From NCBI GenBank assembly GCA_029532415.1, contig JAQOTA010000042.1, positions 310,001 through 374,000 of the forward strand: 64,000 nucleotides of DNA, in the 5' to 3' direction. Positions within the stretch are counted from its first letter, which is position 1, and the number at the start of each line of letters is the position of its first letter. The position numbers and the translations under genes are program-made. Origin of the DNA: Marasmius tenuissimus. Taxonomy: Eukaryota > Basidiomycota > Agaricomycetes > Agaricales > Marasmiaceae. This document shows, one piece after another, positions 42,849 to 53,450 of the stretch. A model generated the notes under the pieces. That model saw only the letters and a program-made list of their open reading frames with translations. It did not search any database and was not told where the DNA came from.

Positions 42849-43168
42849 TGTTACAGTTACGAAAGGGGTATATCATTTCCTTCATCTATGATATCTTATC
42901 TATGAATCCGATACGTTTATCTGATCACAGTGTTATATATCAAGACCACAGTATTTGCAGTAGTTCGCAGTATGTACGTAGTCCAGATCGCAGTATTTAC
43001 AACAGTTCGCAGTATGTACGCAGTTCCAGTTTTAGTATTTATAATTGTACAGTAGTAGGTCTTGCTCTCTAGCTTGACCTTACAACTCAATCTCACATTC
43101 ACAACACCAGAACCAAGACAGGTCGATAACTCAGCATTGAGCTTACGTTGTGAACACCAGTCATAACA
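42849..43168 (+). repeat. 3' LTR of the gypsy element
   Basis: This 320-bp partner of 36369-36685 shares the TGTTACAG start, the CAGTATTT repeats and the CATAACA end, with many substitutions and small indels in between. It is preceded by GACGGGGTAA, a weak polypurine tract. Confidence 0.9.
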
Positions 43169-46100
43169 CCACAAGCTTCCCCCAACCATGATGCATCCCA
43201 TATCCATATTTTGTTTGCAATCTTTGGATCAATCTACAAAATACTGGGTACGTCCTGTTCTCGCTCGTCGTCTCTACTTTCAAAAACAAATCATGTGTCG
43301 CTATCGCATATGGCTCGCTGCCAACAACAGGTTCTACCCGCTCTCATGTTGGCTTCAAGGTCTCAAAACCGCCCAGTAGACTGATTCTGTATTCAACCGG
43401 AGCAGGGTCACCTGACTCTATGATTTTACCCGCAGTTGCTTGACAGTTCTACTTATTCCCCCCGGAGAATGCTATCCTCGTGTTCTTTCTGTAGTTACAA
43501 TTGTTTTGCTATGGCGAACGCGGACGCACACTCGAGTTCTATTTCTATGACATCGAATAAACCTATTGGGGAGCTATTCGAGGTCTCGGTTGTTGTTCGA
43601 TGTCGAAATCATTCGGTCTACGGAATAAAGGGCACGTCTAGTGACGAATAGCCATTTTTTGATTTGTCAGACGGATTCCTTGCTTACAGCCACGAGAGCT
43701 CGCCATGATATATGCAGTACCTCCGCTCTTGCAGGAGCATATGTCGTCGTTCCCATCCACTGACACCTTACTACGACAAACCTGGTTGCTCGTGAATCAT
43801 GACTTGATAGAAGTCTGTCAAACACTCCTCCCTTGACAGCCCGTGAAATGGCCAGATCTTCCTGTTCACAGGACGCAAGGTATGCTCCGTATCGAATCTT
43901 CATCTTCGATCTATGATCTAACGTTCTTATTAGGTTCTGATTTCATTCTCGAATGCGCATCCTCGTGCTTCTACGCATTGAATCCTGTCCTAGACTGCGG
44001 CACAAGAGATTTCTCTTGACCCGCTCAAAGCACACCGGTCGTTTATATGCGTCTTATCGGCTGATGATCGGTCTGGAGAACCCTCTCGAGTACCCCAAGT
44101 TTCCGTGAATGCTATCAGCCGGTGTACCAGAAGTTGACCGGACGCTCCGAAGGTCGGACGTTTGTTTGAGCGTAAACGGTACTCATAAGAGCCGGGGTCT
44201 AGATTCAGGAGAATGGACAGTGCATCGAGCCCTGAGAAACGACAGTTTTGGATCTGCTGGTACCATGATGGCTCTGATACTCTGATATGCGCTGCCCTCA
44301 GCCGTGTCCTTACGAAATCTGACCCTCTCTATTCTCCATCGTTGTGCATAGCGGGGTTTGTCAAAGGTAATTGATCTTCTTCCCGCCCTCCCGGGATTCA
44401 CTTTGACGGTTTCACTTCCGCTTGGGGACAGACAGTTGGTCATGAAAGAATCAATCATTACTTTTCAGGTACGTAGGCGAGGTCTCGTATGTTTTCTCTT
44501 GAAAACGGACCTCTTCGGAAGCGTTTTCAAGCCGCAATTGACCTAACTGATCACCTATGTATACACTTCGATGCGGTAACACGGGTTGGAACGCATTGAT
44601 CATCGCGATCATGATACTGATTTTGCTGTAGTGCTGTAGTGTATCGAAGGGTACATCCTCTCTCCTATCATCTGACCCACGAGCTTATTCGGCATGTTTA
44701 GATTTTGCTGATAGCCAGGGCGTCTGTCAAGAGCCCCAGCGTGGTGTAATGTTTTGGTGTTAATGGGTCGTCACGACTATTCTTCACGGGAGATCGTTTC
44801 GTTATGACCGCCCAGCCTTTGGGTGATTATCAGACGAAAATAGACACTTCATCAGATCACTCCCTCTTCTGTTATATATATCCGCACTGTTGGTCATGAA
44901 CAGCCATTGTGCGGGACTTGATTGTTGTCTATTAATACGATAGTTTTTCATGCGTGCCTCGCTACCTCATGGGCACGTCTATTTACATTCGCTAACTGGC
45001 GGAACACGCATCACGATCTTTGTGGGTTCTCGTCACGAAGGCGACGAAATGAGAGAAATCTGTAAGATTCAAAGGTACGAAAGACAGTTCAGGGGTAGGC
45101 TCGAGTGGTTTTTCGTTCATTTCACGGAAAACCAACGATGATCTCAGTTATCCCAATCGTCTCCTAGTGCATAAGTGTTTGCAAGGGGGCACATGGGATT
45201 GGATCCCTGACCGGGGGGTAGGAGGGAGGGGGGTTGGTGGGGGGCTGGAAAAGAAATTTTGGAACCCCCTACATCAGGGACCTTGGGGAAGGTTTGATGA
45301 GTTTTCTGTGATATAAAACACAGTGATTGGGCTTGGTTTACACCCTACAGCGAGGATAATACACCCTGTGAGTGTTATGGCTTAGTTTCAGCCTGGGCTA
45401 CATTTTAGGGAAAAGTGGCTGTAATTGTATGTTGGGCCCATGATGCTGTCATTCCCGTACTGTTTTGCCACTTAACACAGTGAGATTGAGTAAGATATCT
45501 AATTTAGGGACAAATTGTGTTCGGAAATCTGTTCCAAGGTTCATGATTGAGGTCAAGTTCGATACTGTTGACCGTCCACTCGAAGGCGTGGAAAAGTATC
45601 ACGTGAAATTACTATATATGGTCCGTGAGAAGTTTACGTAGGGGAGGGAGGGTCTTTCCCGAGGGTGGTTCAGAGAAAATCGACCCTAGGTCTTTTGTTT
45701 TCGAGGGCGTGCCCCCTTGAGTGTTTGATCCAATCCTCGGTCGAATTTGGACTCGTTCTCGATGGATCATAGATCTCGTCCTGCATGGTATCGACATGTC
45801 TCCCAAATGAATCGTTATGTGACGAGTGTCGCTCACCCTCGATCTCTACGAATCCCTGATGAGGCGAGGTATTTCGCGATTGGCTGGGTTCGGCTACCCG
45901 GTTTATGGAAAGAAGTGACGTGAGGGTGGCTCACACGATCTATCTTCGCGATATGATTGCGCTGATAATCGCACAGAAGACAGCAGTTGAGGACTGTTCG
46001 TGGGTATCTGTCGCGCCACTGGGAATTTGGTCACTTAGTTTAGCCAGTCTTACAATACCGAAGCTTGACTTTCACGCCTTGCCAGACCTAAAGATGTTTG

Positions 46101-46498
46101 CAAATCACGGGGACCTGAGGAACCTGATCTTTCGTCCTAGTGATGTTTAAGACATACCACAGGCCTGTTGTTGGAAGAAGACAAGGCAATTGAGCTTGAG
46201 ATCGAGTGTCGGATGGTTGTTTTGAGGAAAGTAATATTATAAGCTGAATGAATGACAAGCGACCTCATTCTATGATTGTAGATTCGAGAAAAATATCTCA
46301 GTACCAAGTATTTAATCAAGCCTTTCCTAAGTTCCTTCGGACGTGTTGGTGAAATCGAGTATTTAAGACGCGAGAGACCCTGGCATCAAACCCGTTCCCT
46401 GAATTTGATCACAAGCCAGGCTCACTGACAGGATGCGCCTCATAACCCTCATACAATACTTTGAAATCTAGTAATATTCACTCGCTCAATTCACTCGC
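43169..46498. other. No gene recognised; G-rich tract inside
   Basis: Only short frames without motifs. At 45213-45248 there is a strong G-run cluster. At 45193-45206 the sequence resembles an inverted tRNA B-box (GGATTGGATCCC), but no A-box partner is at the right distance. Confidence 0.5.
45213..45248 (+). other. Potential G-quadruplex tract
   Basis: Four runs of three or more G (GGGGGG, GGG, GGGGGG, GGGGGG) are separated by loops of 1 to 5 bases, which fits the standard G4 rule. No gene start is visible nearby, so a regulatory role is not supported. Confidence 0.6.
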
Positions 46499-48196
46499 TC
46501 AAGCCGCTCTCTTGCCCGTGTCCCCCGTCTCTACCGGATGTTCTTCCTGGAACGTTGTGACAGAGGTGCTCTGCCTCCCAAAGTCAATGGCACTATTGAC
46601 AACGCCTCGAGTTCTTCCATTCCTGCCGTCCGTTCCCAGGACAGTCATCCGGAAGGACTTTTCGTCACTGATTGCAACTCCCAATGCCGAACGTACAATT
46701 ATCAATGTTGAAGCAACACCCTGTACAACGCCTTTGTTAACAATGTGATAGGCCAACAAGGTATACGTCTGAGCACGGACAGGCAGCTGTACTCACCATT
46801 ATGGGAACGAACGCTGCATATAGAGCCCTCGGCCCCAGTTGTAGGCCTTGGCTGTCTGGTTTCAAGTACGCCGCCAGCAAAAATATGGTATAGATGAGAA
46901 GTGTCATTGGGTACAGGATCCCCGATTCGATGCTTTAATTAGCCACATGTCAGAGATCGGCTATCATGATGGTCGCCGGTGGGTACTCACACTGCATAGA
47001 TAACCGTCCGATAGATCTGGGCGACGGGCTGCTTGCTGAGACGCGCGACTCGATGGCTAATGTAGAACACCCGCCCAACTTCAAGAGAGTCACCTGAGAG
47101 CTCTGATAGACATGGCATAGTTGAATGCTACTCACCTATGAGAGAAGTGAGCAAAAGATTGCTGCAGAGGCTCCCAAGTGAATACGCGAGCAAGACAATA
47201 GATTGAGGCTGGAGATTTTTCCCCCTCACATCAACTTGTAGACCGACAAAACTAGGTCGATCACCCCGTAAATTCAGCATTGTGAGATAACCTAGAACTG
47301 GAATATTGTGAGGCCGGGTATGCACATTTATGATTTACGGCAGTTTCTTGACCATTATTGACGAAACAGAGAGACGCAGGGAGTGAGATCACCCGCTTAC
47401 GACCCTCCCAGATTAAAAAACATCTCCAGAGCTTTCCCACAGTCAAAATGTGAGGCGGGAATTTATCTCGTGATGGAAAAGACAACATACGAGAATCAAA
47501 TCTGTAAATAGGCTATGGGAACTCAAATTTGACAATGGGGTATTGCCATATTTAGACAGACGTACTTTGAAGTCACCGTCACGGCCTGTACAGCGTACCC
47601 CATATCACTGTTAAGCACATCGTTGGAACGTTAGAACGAAAAAGATCGTATCAGAGAGCTTTGGGGAAGTCTCACTAAAGAAGGTCGTTCACGGGGCCTA
47701 GCCTGAGAGTCATATTCGCTTGTTGAAGGTTCGCATTGCTGACTTTTACATTCTCGTCCGAGTTAACCGAGCCATGGGATAAATCACACACGCCGATACT
47801 GGGAATGACAAGCGCCAAGTGGTTGAGGTCCAAAACAACGAAAGCCGCGTAGGTGTGGAGTATGACGCTAGTAGTCGCCAAGATGAAAACCCCAAGAACG
47901 AAAATATAGTAGAGGCGAAGTCCGTCTTGTCTTCGTTTGACAAGAATCGTTATACAGAACCCAACGAGGACTACGTGAATTCCTGGTGAAAGTAATTCAC
48001 ACGAGAGAATATGGATGCACCGAGAGTGAATCTGACCGTAGACAAAGAATAGAACCTACCAAACGATGTCAGCCAACAGGTTCATACGATTCCGTTGAGA
48101 CTCTTGAGGACTTACAGCTATCCATGCAATCGGCTGAGCCGCCACAATTCTGCAATTTTGTGGGTTGCCCGAGCATTGGGTTGGAGCGGAAATCAT
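46499..48196 (-). CDS. 7TM family member E (multi-exon membrane protein)
   Basis: Coordinates span introns. The start at 48196 gives MISAPTQCSGNPQNC and an exon ending PIAWIA, then GTAAGT. The TM1-TM2 exon (GIHVVLVGFCITILVKRRQDG, about 47700-47970) follows. The hallmark exon reads LWRCFLIWEGRKRV (about 47360-47445). The TM5 exon is PQSIVLLAYSLGSLCSNLLL (to about 47128). Then come RVFYISHRVARLSKQPVAQIYRTVIYA, ESGILYPMTLLIYTIFLLA, and GVASTLIIVRSALGVAI with a charged tail ending at 46499. Exon order and motifs match D and F. All exons are open, so a functional 7TM protein is likely. The exon between TM2 and the hallmark is the least clear part. Confidence 0.74.
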
Positions 48197-49129
48197 GACC
48201 TGAGTCACGTCGAAGGGCAATACTCAGGAAAAGTTACCAACTCAAAAGCAGGGCTCTTTAAACATAACGGCTAGGAATGAACCTTATCTGCGAGCCCTCG
48301 CACTGGTCATCCTTGTGACCATGCCAGTTGATGATCAGAAATGATCAATTGCAAGATACAGCATACCATGACAGAGTGAAGCCTGATTGTGATGCAGTGA
48401 TGCTATGGGACCTGAAAGACCCCTATGTGAATTGGTTGGCCAACACCCGACTGATGCACAAAACAGTTTTGAATATGGAGTCGTGCACCGCGGTTCCGCT
48501 CCCGCATCATCTATGTTTAACCTCTCGATAAGCCTCCCCTTGTACCTGAGAGGCGATGGCTTCTTTCAGATGGACCGAGAGACCTATGAGTGTATATGAG
48601 CAAGGTAAGTACAACCTATAAGTACTTGTTGGCTGTCAGTTCGGGGTTGGATTGTACTTTCCTCAGTCAGCATAGCCTGTACTTCGCCGCTCCAACTACA
48701 AATGGCACCGCTGTCCGAATCCCTCGAACTTCCCGACACCACAAGTAGATCACCTCTCCGCTAATTGCTTTTGTCTATTTACATCCCGGCCGCAGTCAAG
48801 TAGTCAATTTGGGATAGCCTCCCGACGTTGAGGAGTTCTCAGTGAGTCCTGGGCGATAGGGACGGGAGTAAGGTAATTGCGCTCACAGGATCGGCAAGAA
48901 GAGCGATTGAGGTGCAAGTCAAAATGCTGGCTTGAAGTCTTATATAAGGTTGGCAATCCCAGTGAGAGAGCCTGGGATCATAGCAGCAACGGAAGGTACG
49001 TTGACGCCTTTGTAGTTTCCCGTGTTTGATTTGGCCGCTGCGGCTCTCCAAACAGGATTCCATCTTTGTTCTTGCCCGGACCGGGACATTCCTCTGGAAG
49101 AATTGACTGCTTGCCGCGATAGACGATGT
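48197..49129. other. No gene recognised
   Basis: Short frames only and no recognised motif. The segment ends where the repeated unit shared with 54715-55990 begins. Confidence 0.5.
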
Positions 49130-50090
49130 CTTTCCGTTTTTTTTATGGACACAAGATCTAATTCCGCGGAGGTTCGATGATCACAGCCAGCTGTTTAGAG
49201 TACCTACTCAAAGGCAATGCTCGAATTAGTAGATCCATATATGCGTACGCCACAATCCAGCCTGAGGCTCGACAGAGCACTGACATCCCGAAGGTTCAAC
49301 CATCATGACTAGTACATCGCTGGGACAATGATATGTTGACTCACTGTTTTTGACGTGGGTATTATTCCGTTCTGCTCGGAGTTTACATCTACACTCCTCT
49401 TAGACAGAACGAGAGTAGCTTCGCCTCTGTCTTCTTACTGGGATACGAACCGCTAGATACCAACATTTGACCAACATGACATTTAACACATCTCTGCTGC
49501 TGAGCTACTGAATTTTTACTATTGGTGCTCGTAGCCTAATACATAGTGAATGGCACCTTGATACAGTTTGTCTTCATGCTTCCCATCATATCTTCCTGGC
49601 CTCAACGTGAGTGCCGTGATATCATAGCTTTCGCAATCTTGCCTTATCTGGGAAGCTGAGTCCGGATGGCTCTCTTTTCCTCTGCCATCAAACAAAGTAA
49701 GTATGACCCTTCGACTCGCATAAGCTCGCCTGTGGCGGGCCTTGTATGATTTGGCATTTACACGTTTACAGTTTCTCTGGTTACCAAGAGATCTGATGCA
49801 ATCCCGAAGCTTGGCGTTTATTTTATATTGGCCTCCAGCCGCGAAGCTATACCAGTACGCGATAGGCAGATTGGACACCATAGTAGCGGTACTGGCACTG
49901 ATTGCCATTCGATCGCCTTGCATATCGAATACGGACTCAATGGCAACATCTTGAAAGTTGTTATACTAGAGATCCCGTGTGCGTCGACGGGAACGGTAGC
50001 TGTACTAACTTCCAGTGTGCTCGTTTCTGAAAGTAATTGGTAACAGCATTATCCCACTAAATAGATAATGGGGCGTAGGCATATGGAGCA
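49130..50090. repeat. Segmental duplication, copy 1 (CpG-normal)
   Basis: This unit is homologous to 54715-55990 along its length: shared landmarks include ACAAGATCTAATTCC, GGGACAATGATATGTTGACT, TGATTTGGCATTTACA and GAGATCTGATGCAATCCCGA. It retains CpG sites where copy 2 has TpG or CpA. It contains a minus-strand tRNA-like promoter (49441-49507) and frames interrupted by possible splice sites (about 49760-50040), but no protein family is recognised. Confidence 0.85.
49441..49507 (-). promoter_or_regulatory. tRNA-like internal Pol III promoter (possible SINE head)
   Basis: On the minus strand TAGCTCAGCAGC (49496-49507) resembles an A box. GGTTCGTATCC (49441-49451), 44 bases downstream, matches the B-box consensus GGTTCGANTCC at ten of eleven positions. 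An A-run (minus strand) occurs about 300 bp further at 49137-49145. A tRNA-derived SINE is a reasonable reading; a full tRNA fold was not seen. Confidence 0.4.
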
Positions 50091-51787
50091 CCATACTAAT
50101 GCCAGTAATCTCGAGGAGGGCTTGGACTTTCAATCCCACATGTAGAATGAATCACATTCGCACTAATGCACACAATAAAGCGTCGAGAGCGTCGTTCCAT
50201 GGCCAGGAGTACCAGAGGTACATAATAATAGTATGATTGGAAAGGCCGAAGGGAATGCAACAGAAAAGGCAAGGAGTGAAAGGCAGAAGTCACAAGTGAA
50301 GAATCAGTTGTTGATTGAATTGTTAGCCTACCGCCCTCCCATGACACAAGCGTGCGTAGACAACAGGAGAGGAACGGGAATTTGAGGTACGAGGTACTCC
50401 AGATGCGAAGACGACAATGGCACCATACACCCCGACTCCTCTTTGTCCTCAACTCAATTCCATTTCGACACGGCACTCGAGCACACCGGAATGTGGCGCG
50501 ATCGACGACTTTTACTGTGTGTCACGCCTCTCAGGCCGGTCTGCCGAAACCATATCTGCACTGGACTGAAAAAATTTGGCTTAGAACCCCCACCTACCCC
50601 CCCCCCCAGGTCGCGGGGGATTTGCCGGATCCAAAAGTTCAGTCCAACCGGTCACGCGTCCCAACCCTTGACGAAGTACTCGAACTGGTACAGTAAGGCA
50701 AGGGATTGCTAGCAATCTAAGCTGAGAGATGCAATACGACCCACTCTGCTATAAGATCGTATTATTCGATGGAATGTATTGTGAGAGCTAGTAATTCATG
50801 CTCTTGGCTTTACATTGGCATGGTTGTACCTATCCCCTTTCCCTAGGTTGCTGCGGTAAATAACGAATTCATATGCTGTAGTGGAAAATTTCTGGCTCTC
50901 TCTCGGGGCTTTGCGAGCAAAGCTCGGAGGTTTAGGGTGGCAGTAGCGGCTGCGAAATTATTTGCTTGGGGCAACATGTATGCAAAGACACTGAGCCTGT
51001 CTAAACGAGAGGGGCCAGCTTGAATACTTCGAAAGATCTTCCAGTCGGACATTGCGGGCAGAGAGGATACGGTTTATAGATTAAGGTAGTGTTTGGGGAT
51101 GCGAAGTAGAAACGAGTAAGGCTGGGTAGCCGATTGCGGAGATGAGGAAGTGGTGCTGTTCGGGCGGACGAGGGTTCGAGATGTTCGGTTTATATTGGAT
51201 GTGATGGAACTTGGAAGGAGGAAACGAAGGGAGGGAAACTGGAGGTGGGGATGTTGGGTCGTCACTGGGTCAAGGTGGGTGGAGTATAGTGATGGGACCC
51301 CTGTTTCACGACGTCATTCCCTCAGGTTGTTTTTTGACCCGCTCGATATTCTCACCCCGGACTTTGATACCATATGATACCCTGATGAGCAGTTTTGATA
51401 TCTTTGCTCACACACAGTTGTGCTATCCTCAGAGCAGGGTCTTCTTCTGCATTGCTTTGGATGCCGAATATACTGAGACCACTATTTGTCTTTTGTGAGG
51501 TTAGGATATTCTTTCACACATCAACTGGCTACTTGTCACATTGTCTTGTTTACCGCCTCGCTATCCAAGAGTCTGGCACTGTTCTAACGCTGAGACGCCG
51601 ACATATAATACAAGACCTTCCGTCTTCATTTACATGCATGTTGATGGAGCGTGATCATGATTTTCCCGGTCGTTGGCATCCTCCCACGATTACTTCTCAT
51701 CAGTACAGCCTCTCGAAGCTGATAGCTCGCCATCTTCCAGGTCCCCAAGTATATAAACAAAGACTTTTACCACCGTCTTGGTCAACC
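50091..51787. other. No gene recognised; C-tract
   Basis: Short frames only. A run of 12 C with flanking C clusters lies at about 50588-50608, giving a G-rich minus strand. Nothing else stands out until the start of 7TM member F. Confidence 0.5.
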
Positions 51788-53450
51788 ATGGAGGCCACAC
51801 AAACCCCCGAGGGCACTACAATGTGCCAAAACCTGAAGGTCAGGTGTAATATTTGGCTGATCCAGGCCATTGTTCAGTTATGTGTACATGGATTTGACTA
51901 TCCTTTTCGCTCCCCACAACATGCTAAAACTTCTTTCGAAGGTTTTATTTCTTGTCTTTGGTCTGTACGCCGTACGTTCAAGTTGATCGCTGAACTAATC
52001 ACAGATAAACCTAGGGGTTCACCTTGTTCTCTTTGGCACTTGTATGTCTATTCTCGCTAGACGCAGAGGAAGTCAGTATCTTGTCCACCGCTTTTTCATT
52101 GTTCTACTCTTCGTCCTAGCGACTACAAGCGTCGCAATCAACACATATGGAGCAATCCTTAATCTATATGATTGGCAAGTGCGTTATAACTTACCGCTTG
52201 GCCCCTTCCCAAAGGTGGGCTTCTGTTTGGGCCCTGACCATATCTATAAACTCAATGAAATATGAGGCTCTGCCGGCAGAGTACCCATCTTATACCGAGA
52301 GAAACATTATTGCCTACGTCATACAGGCCCTTACTGTAACATCAAAGTATGTCCCTGTAGGTTCCTGATATATGGCGCTGTTGTGACCATCTTTGTTTTG
52401 TAGCTCGATAACAGATACTATCCTGGTATGGTTTTTCATGTTTATCTGATATTCCTAGCCAACCACTGAAGCACATCCATTGGAATTCATACAGCTCTGG
52501 AGATGTTATTTAGTTTGGGGACGTCGCATCCGCGTGGTTCTCGGGCCCATTCTTCTTTCCTTCATTGTCAATAGTAAGTGAATATCCCTTTGGAGGCTTG
52601 CAGCTTATTTTGATGGAACGCAGTCTTGGGCTTTTTGACATTGGCCGACCTTGGTCCAGGCCAGGGCATTCCAGCGATATCTCGACAATGGACATGGGAA
52701 GCCTTTATTTCTATCTTGAACTTGGTTTTTCCAGATTATATTTTGCTGCTATGCTTTGCTATTGGGTGTCTGTGCAGCAATCTGCTCCTAACTGCTATGA
52801 TAGGTGACTAGTGTCTTTTCCTAACTCTTATGCCAACCAAATTCTGATGATATCTTACAAAGCTGGACAAGTATTTTATATCAGCCACCAAGTTGCTGCA
52901 CTCAGTAGGCGCCCAATCACCGAGATGTACAGAACAATCATTCATGCATCGTGAGTCAATTGCAACTTGTGGTGAAATTCAATGCCCTAATCAAACATAG
53001 AGTTGAATCAGGCTTAATATACCCAGTTCTACTTGCTGGATACACCTTTGCATCAATTGCACCAGTTGCAATGTATGGCTCTAGCATGACTTTGGCCACA
53101 CTAGTCCAGATGGACCGCCTTAAAGTTGCCTGCCAAGCTATGTATACTTGCTTTGTCCCAATCATGGTGAGCCCGGATTGTGATTCAGGGAGAAGCATGC
53201 TCACCTAAAATACCTACAGGGAATTGCCTCAACCCTGATTATTGTTTGTTCAGCACTGGGGATTGCAATCAATGATGAGAGATCCTTCAAGCTGACTGTT
53301 CTTGGGGGTAGGGATCAGGATGGAGGAAGTCCAAGAATACTCCACAGCATGATTGAGATCCGAAGACGTGGGGAGTCAACAATAGATCAGGAGGAGTTGG
53401 GCCTAGTGGACATTACAGGCAATCAGAAATGTAAGGAACCAGTTGAGTGA
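51788..53450 (+). CDS. 7TM family member F (multi-exon membrane protein)
   Basis: Coordinates span introns. The start at 51788 (MEATQTPEG) opens a Cys-containing N-terminal exon. The TM1-TM2 exon is GVHLVLFGTCMSILARRRGS followed by FVLATTSVAINTYGAIL (to about 52215). A short exon ends LTVTSK. The hallmark exon LWRCYLVWGRRIRVVLGP is at about 52494-52572. The TM5 exon holds LCSNLLLTAMIG (to about 52803), then GQVFYISHQVAALSRRPITEMYRTIIHAS, VESGLIYPVLLAGYTF...CFVPIM, and GIASTLIIVCSALGIAI. It ends in a charged tail of about 65 residues with the stop at 53448-53450. It is complete and open although its 3' part lies in the CpG-depleted tract. Confidence 0.78.

Larger units (their letters stand above)
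36369..43168 (+). mobile_element. Ty3/gypsy chromovirus with third ORF (decayed)
   Basis: This 6.8-kb element has LTRs of 317 and 320 bp with TGTTACAG...CATAACA ends. It encodes Gag with a CCHC knuckle, Pol in the order protease, RT, RNase H, integrase (the gypsy order), a C-terminal chromodomain, and an additional downstream ORF. The primer-binding site is complementary to a segment in its own LTR. The LTRs differ at many positions including indels, so it is old. Flanking pentamers (TTTGG and CCACA) do not match. Pol is broken by a 140-bp MITE and three in-frame stops, and ORF3 by one. The element is not autonomous now. Confidence 0.93.

Noticed and set aside
36364..43173. Target-site duplication around the gypsy element
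   Set aside because: Flanking pentamers TTTGG and CCACA do not match, so none is reported despite well-defined LTR ends.
45193..45206. Inverted B-box-like sequence
   Set aside because: No A-box at a proper distance; the expected position is filled by the G-rich tract.
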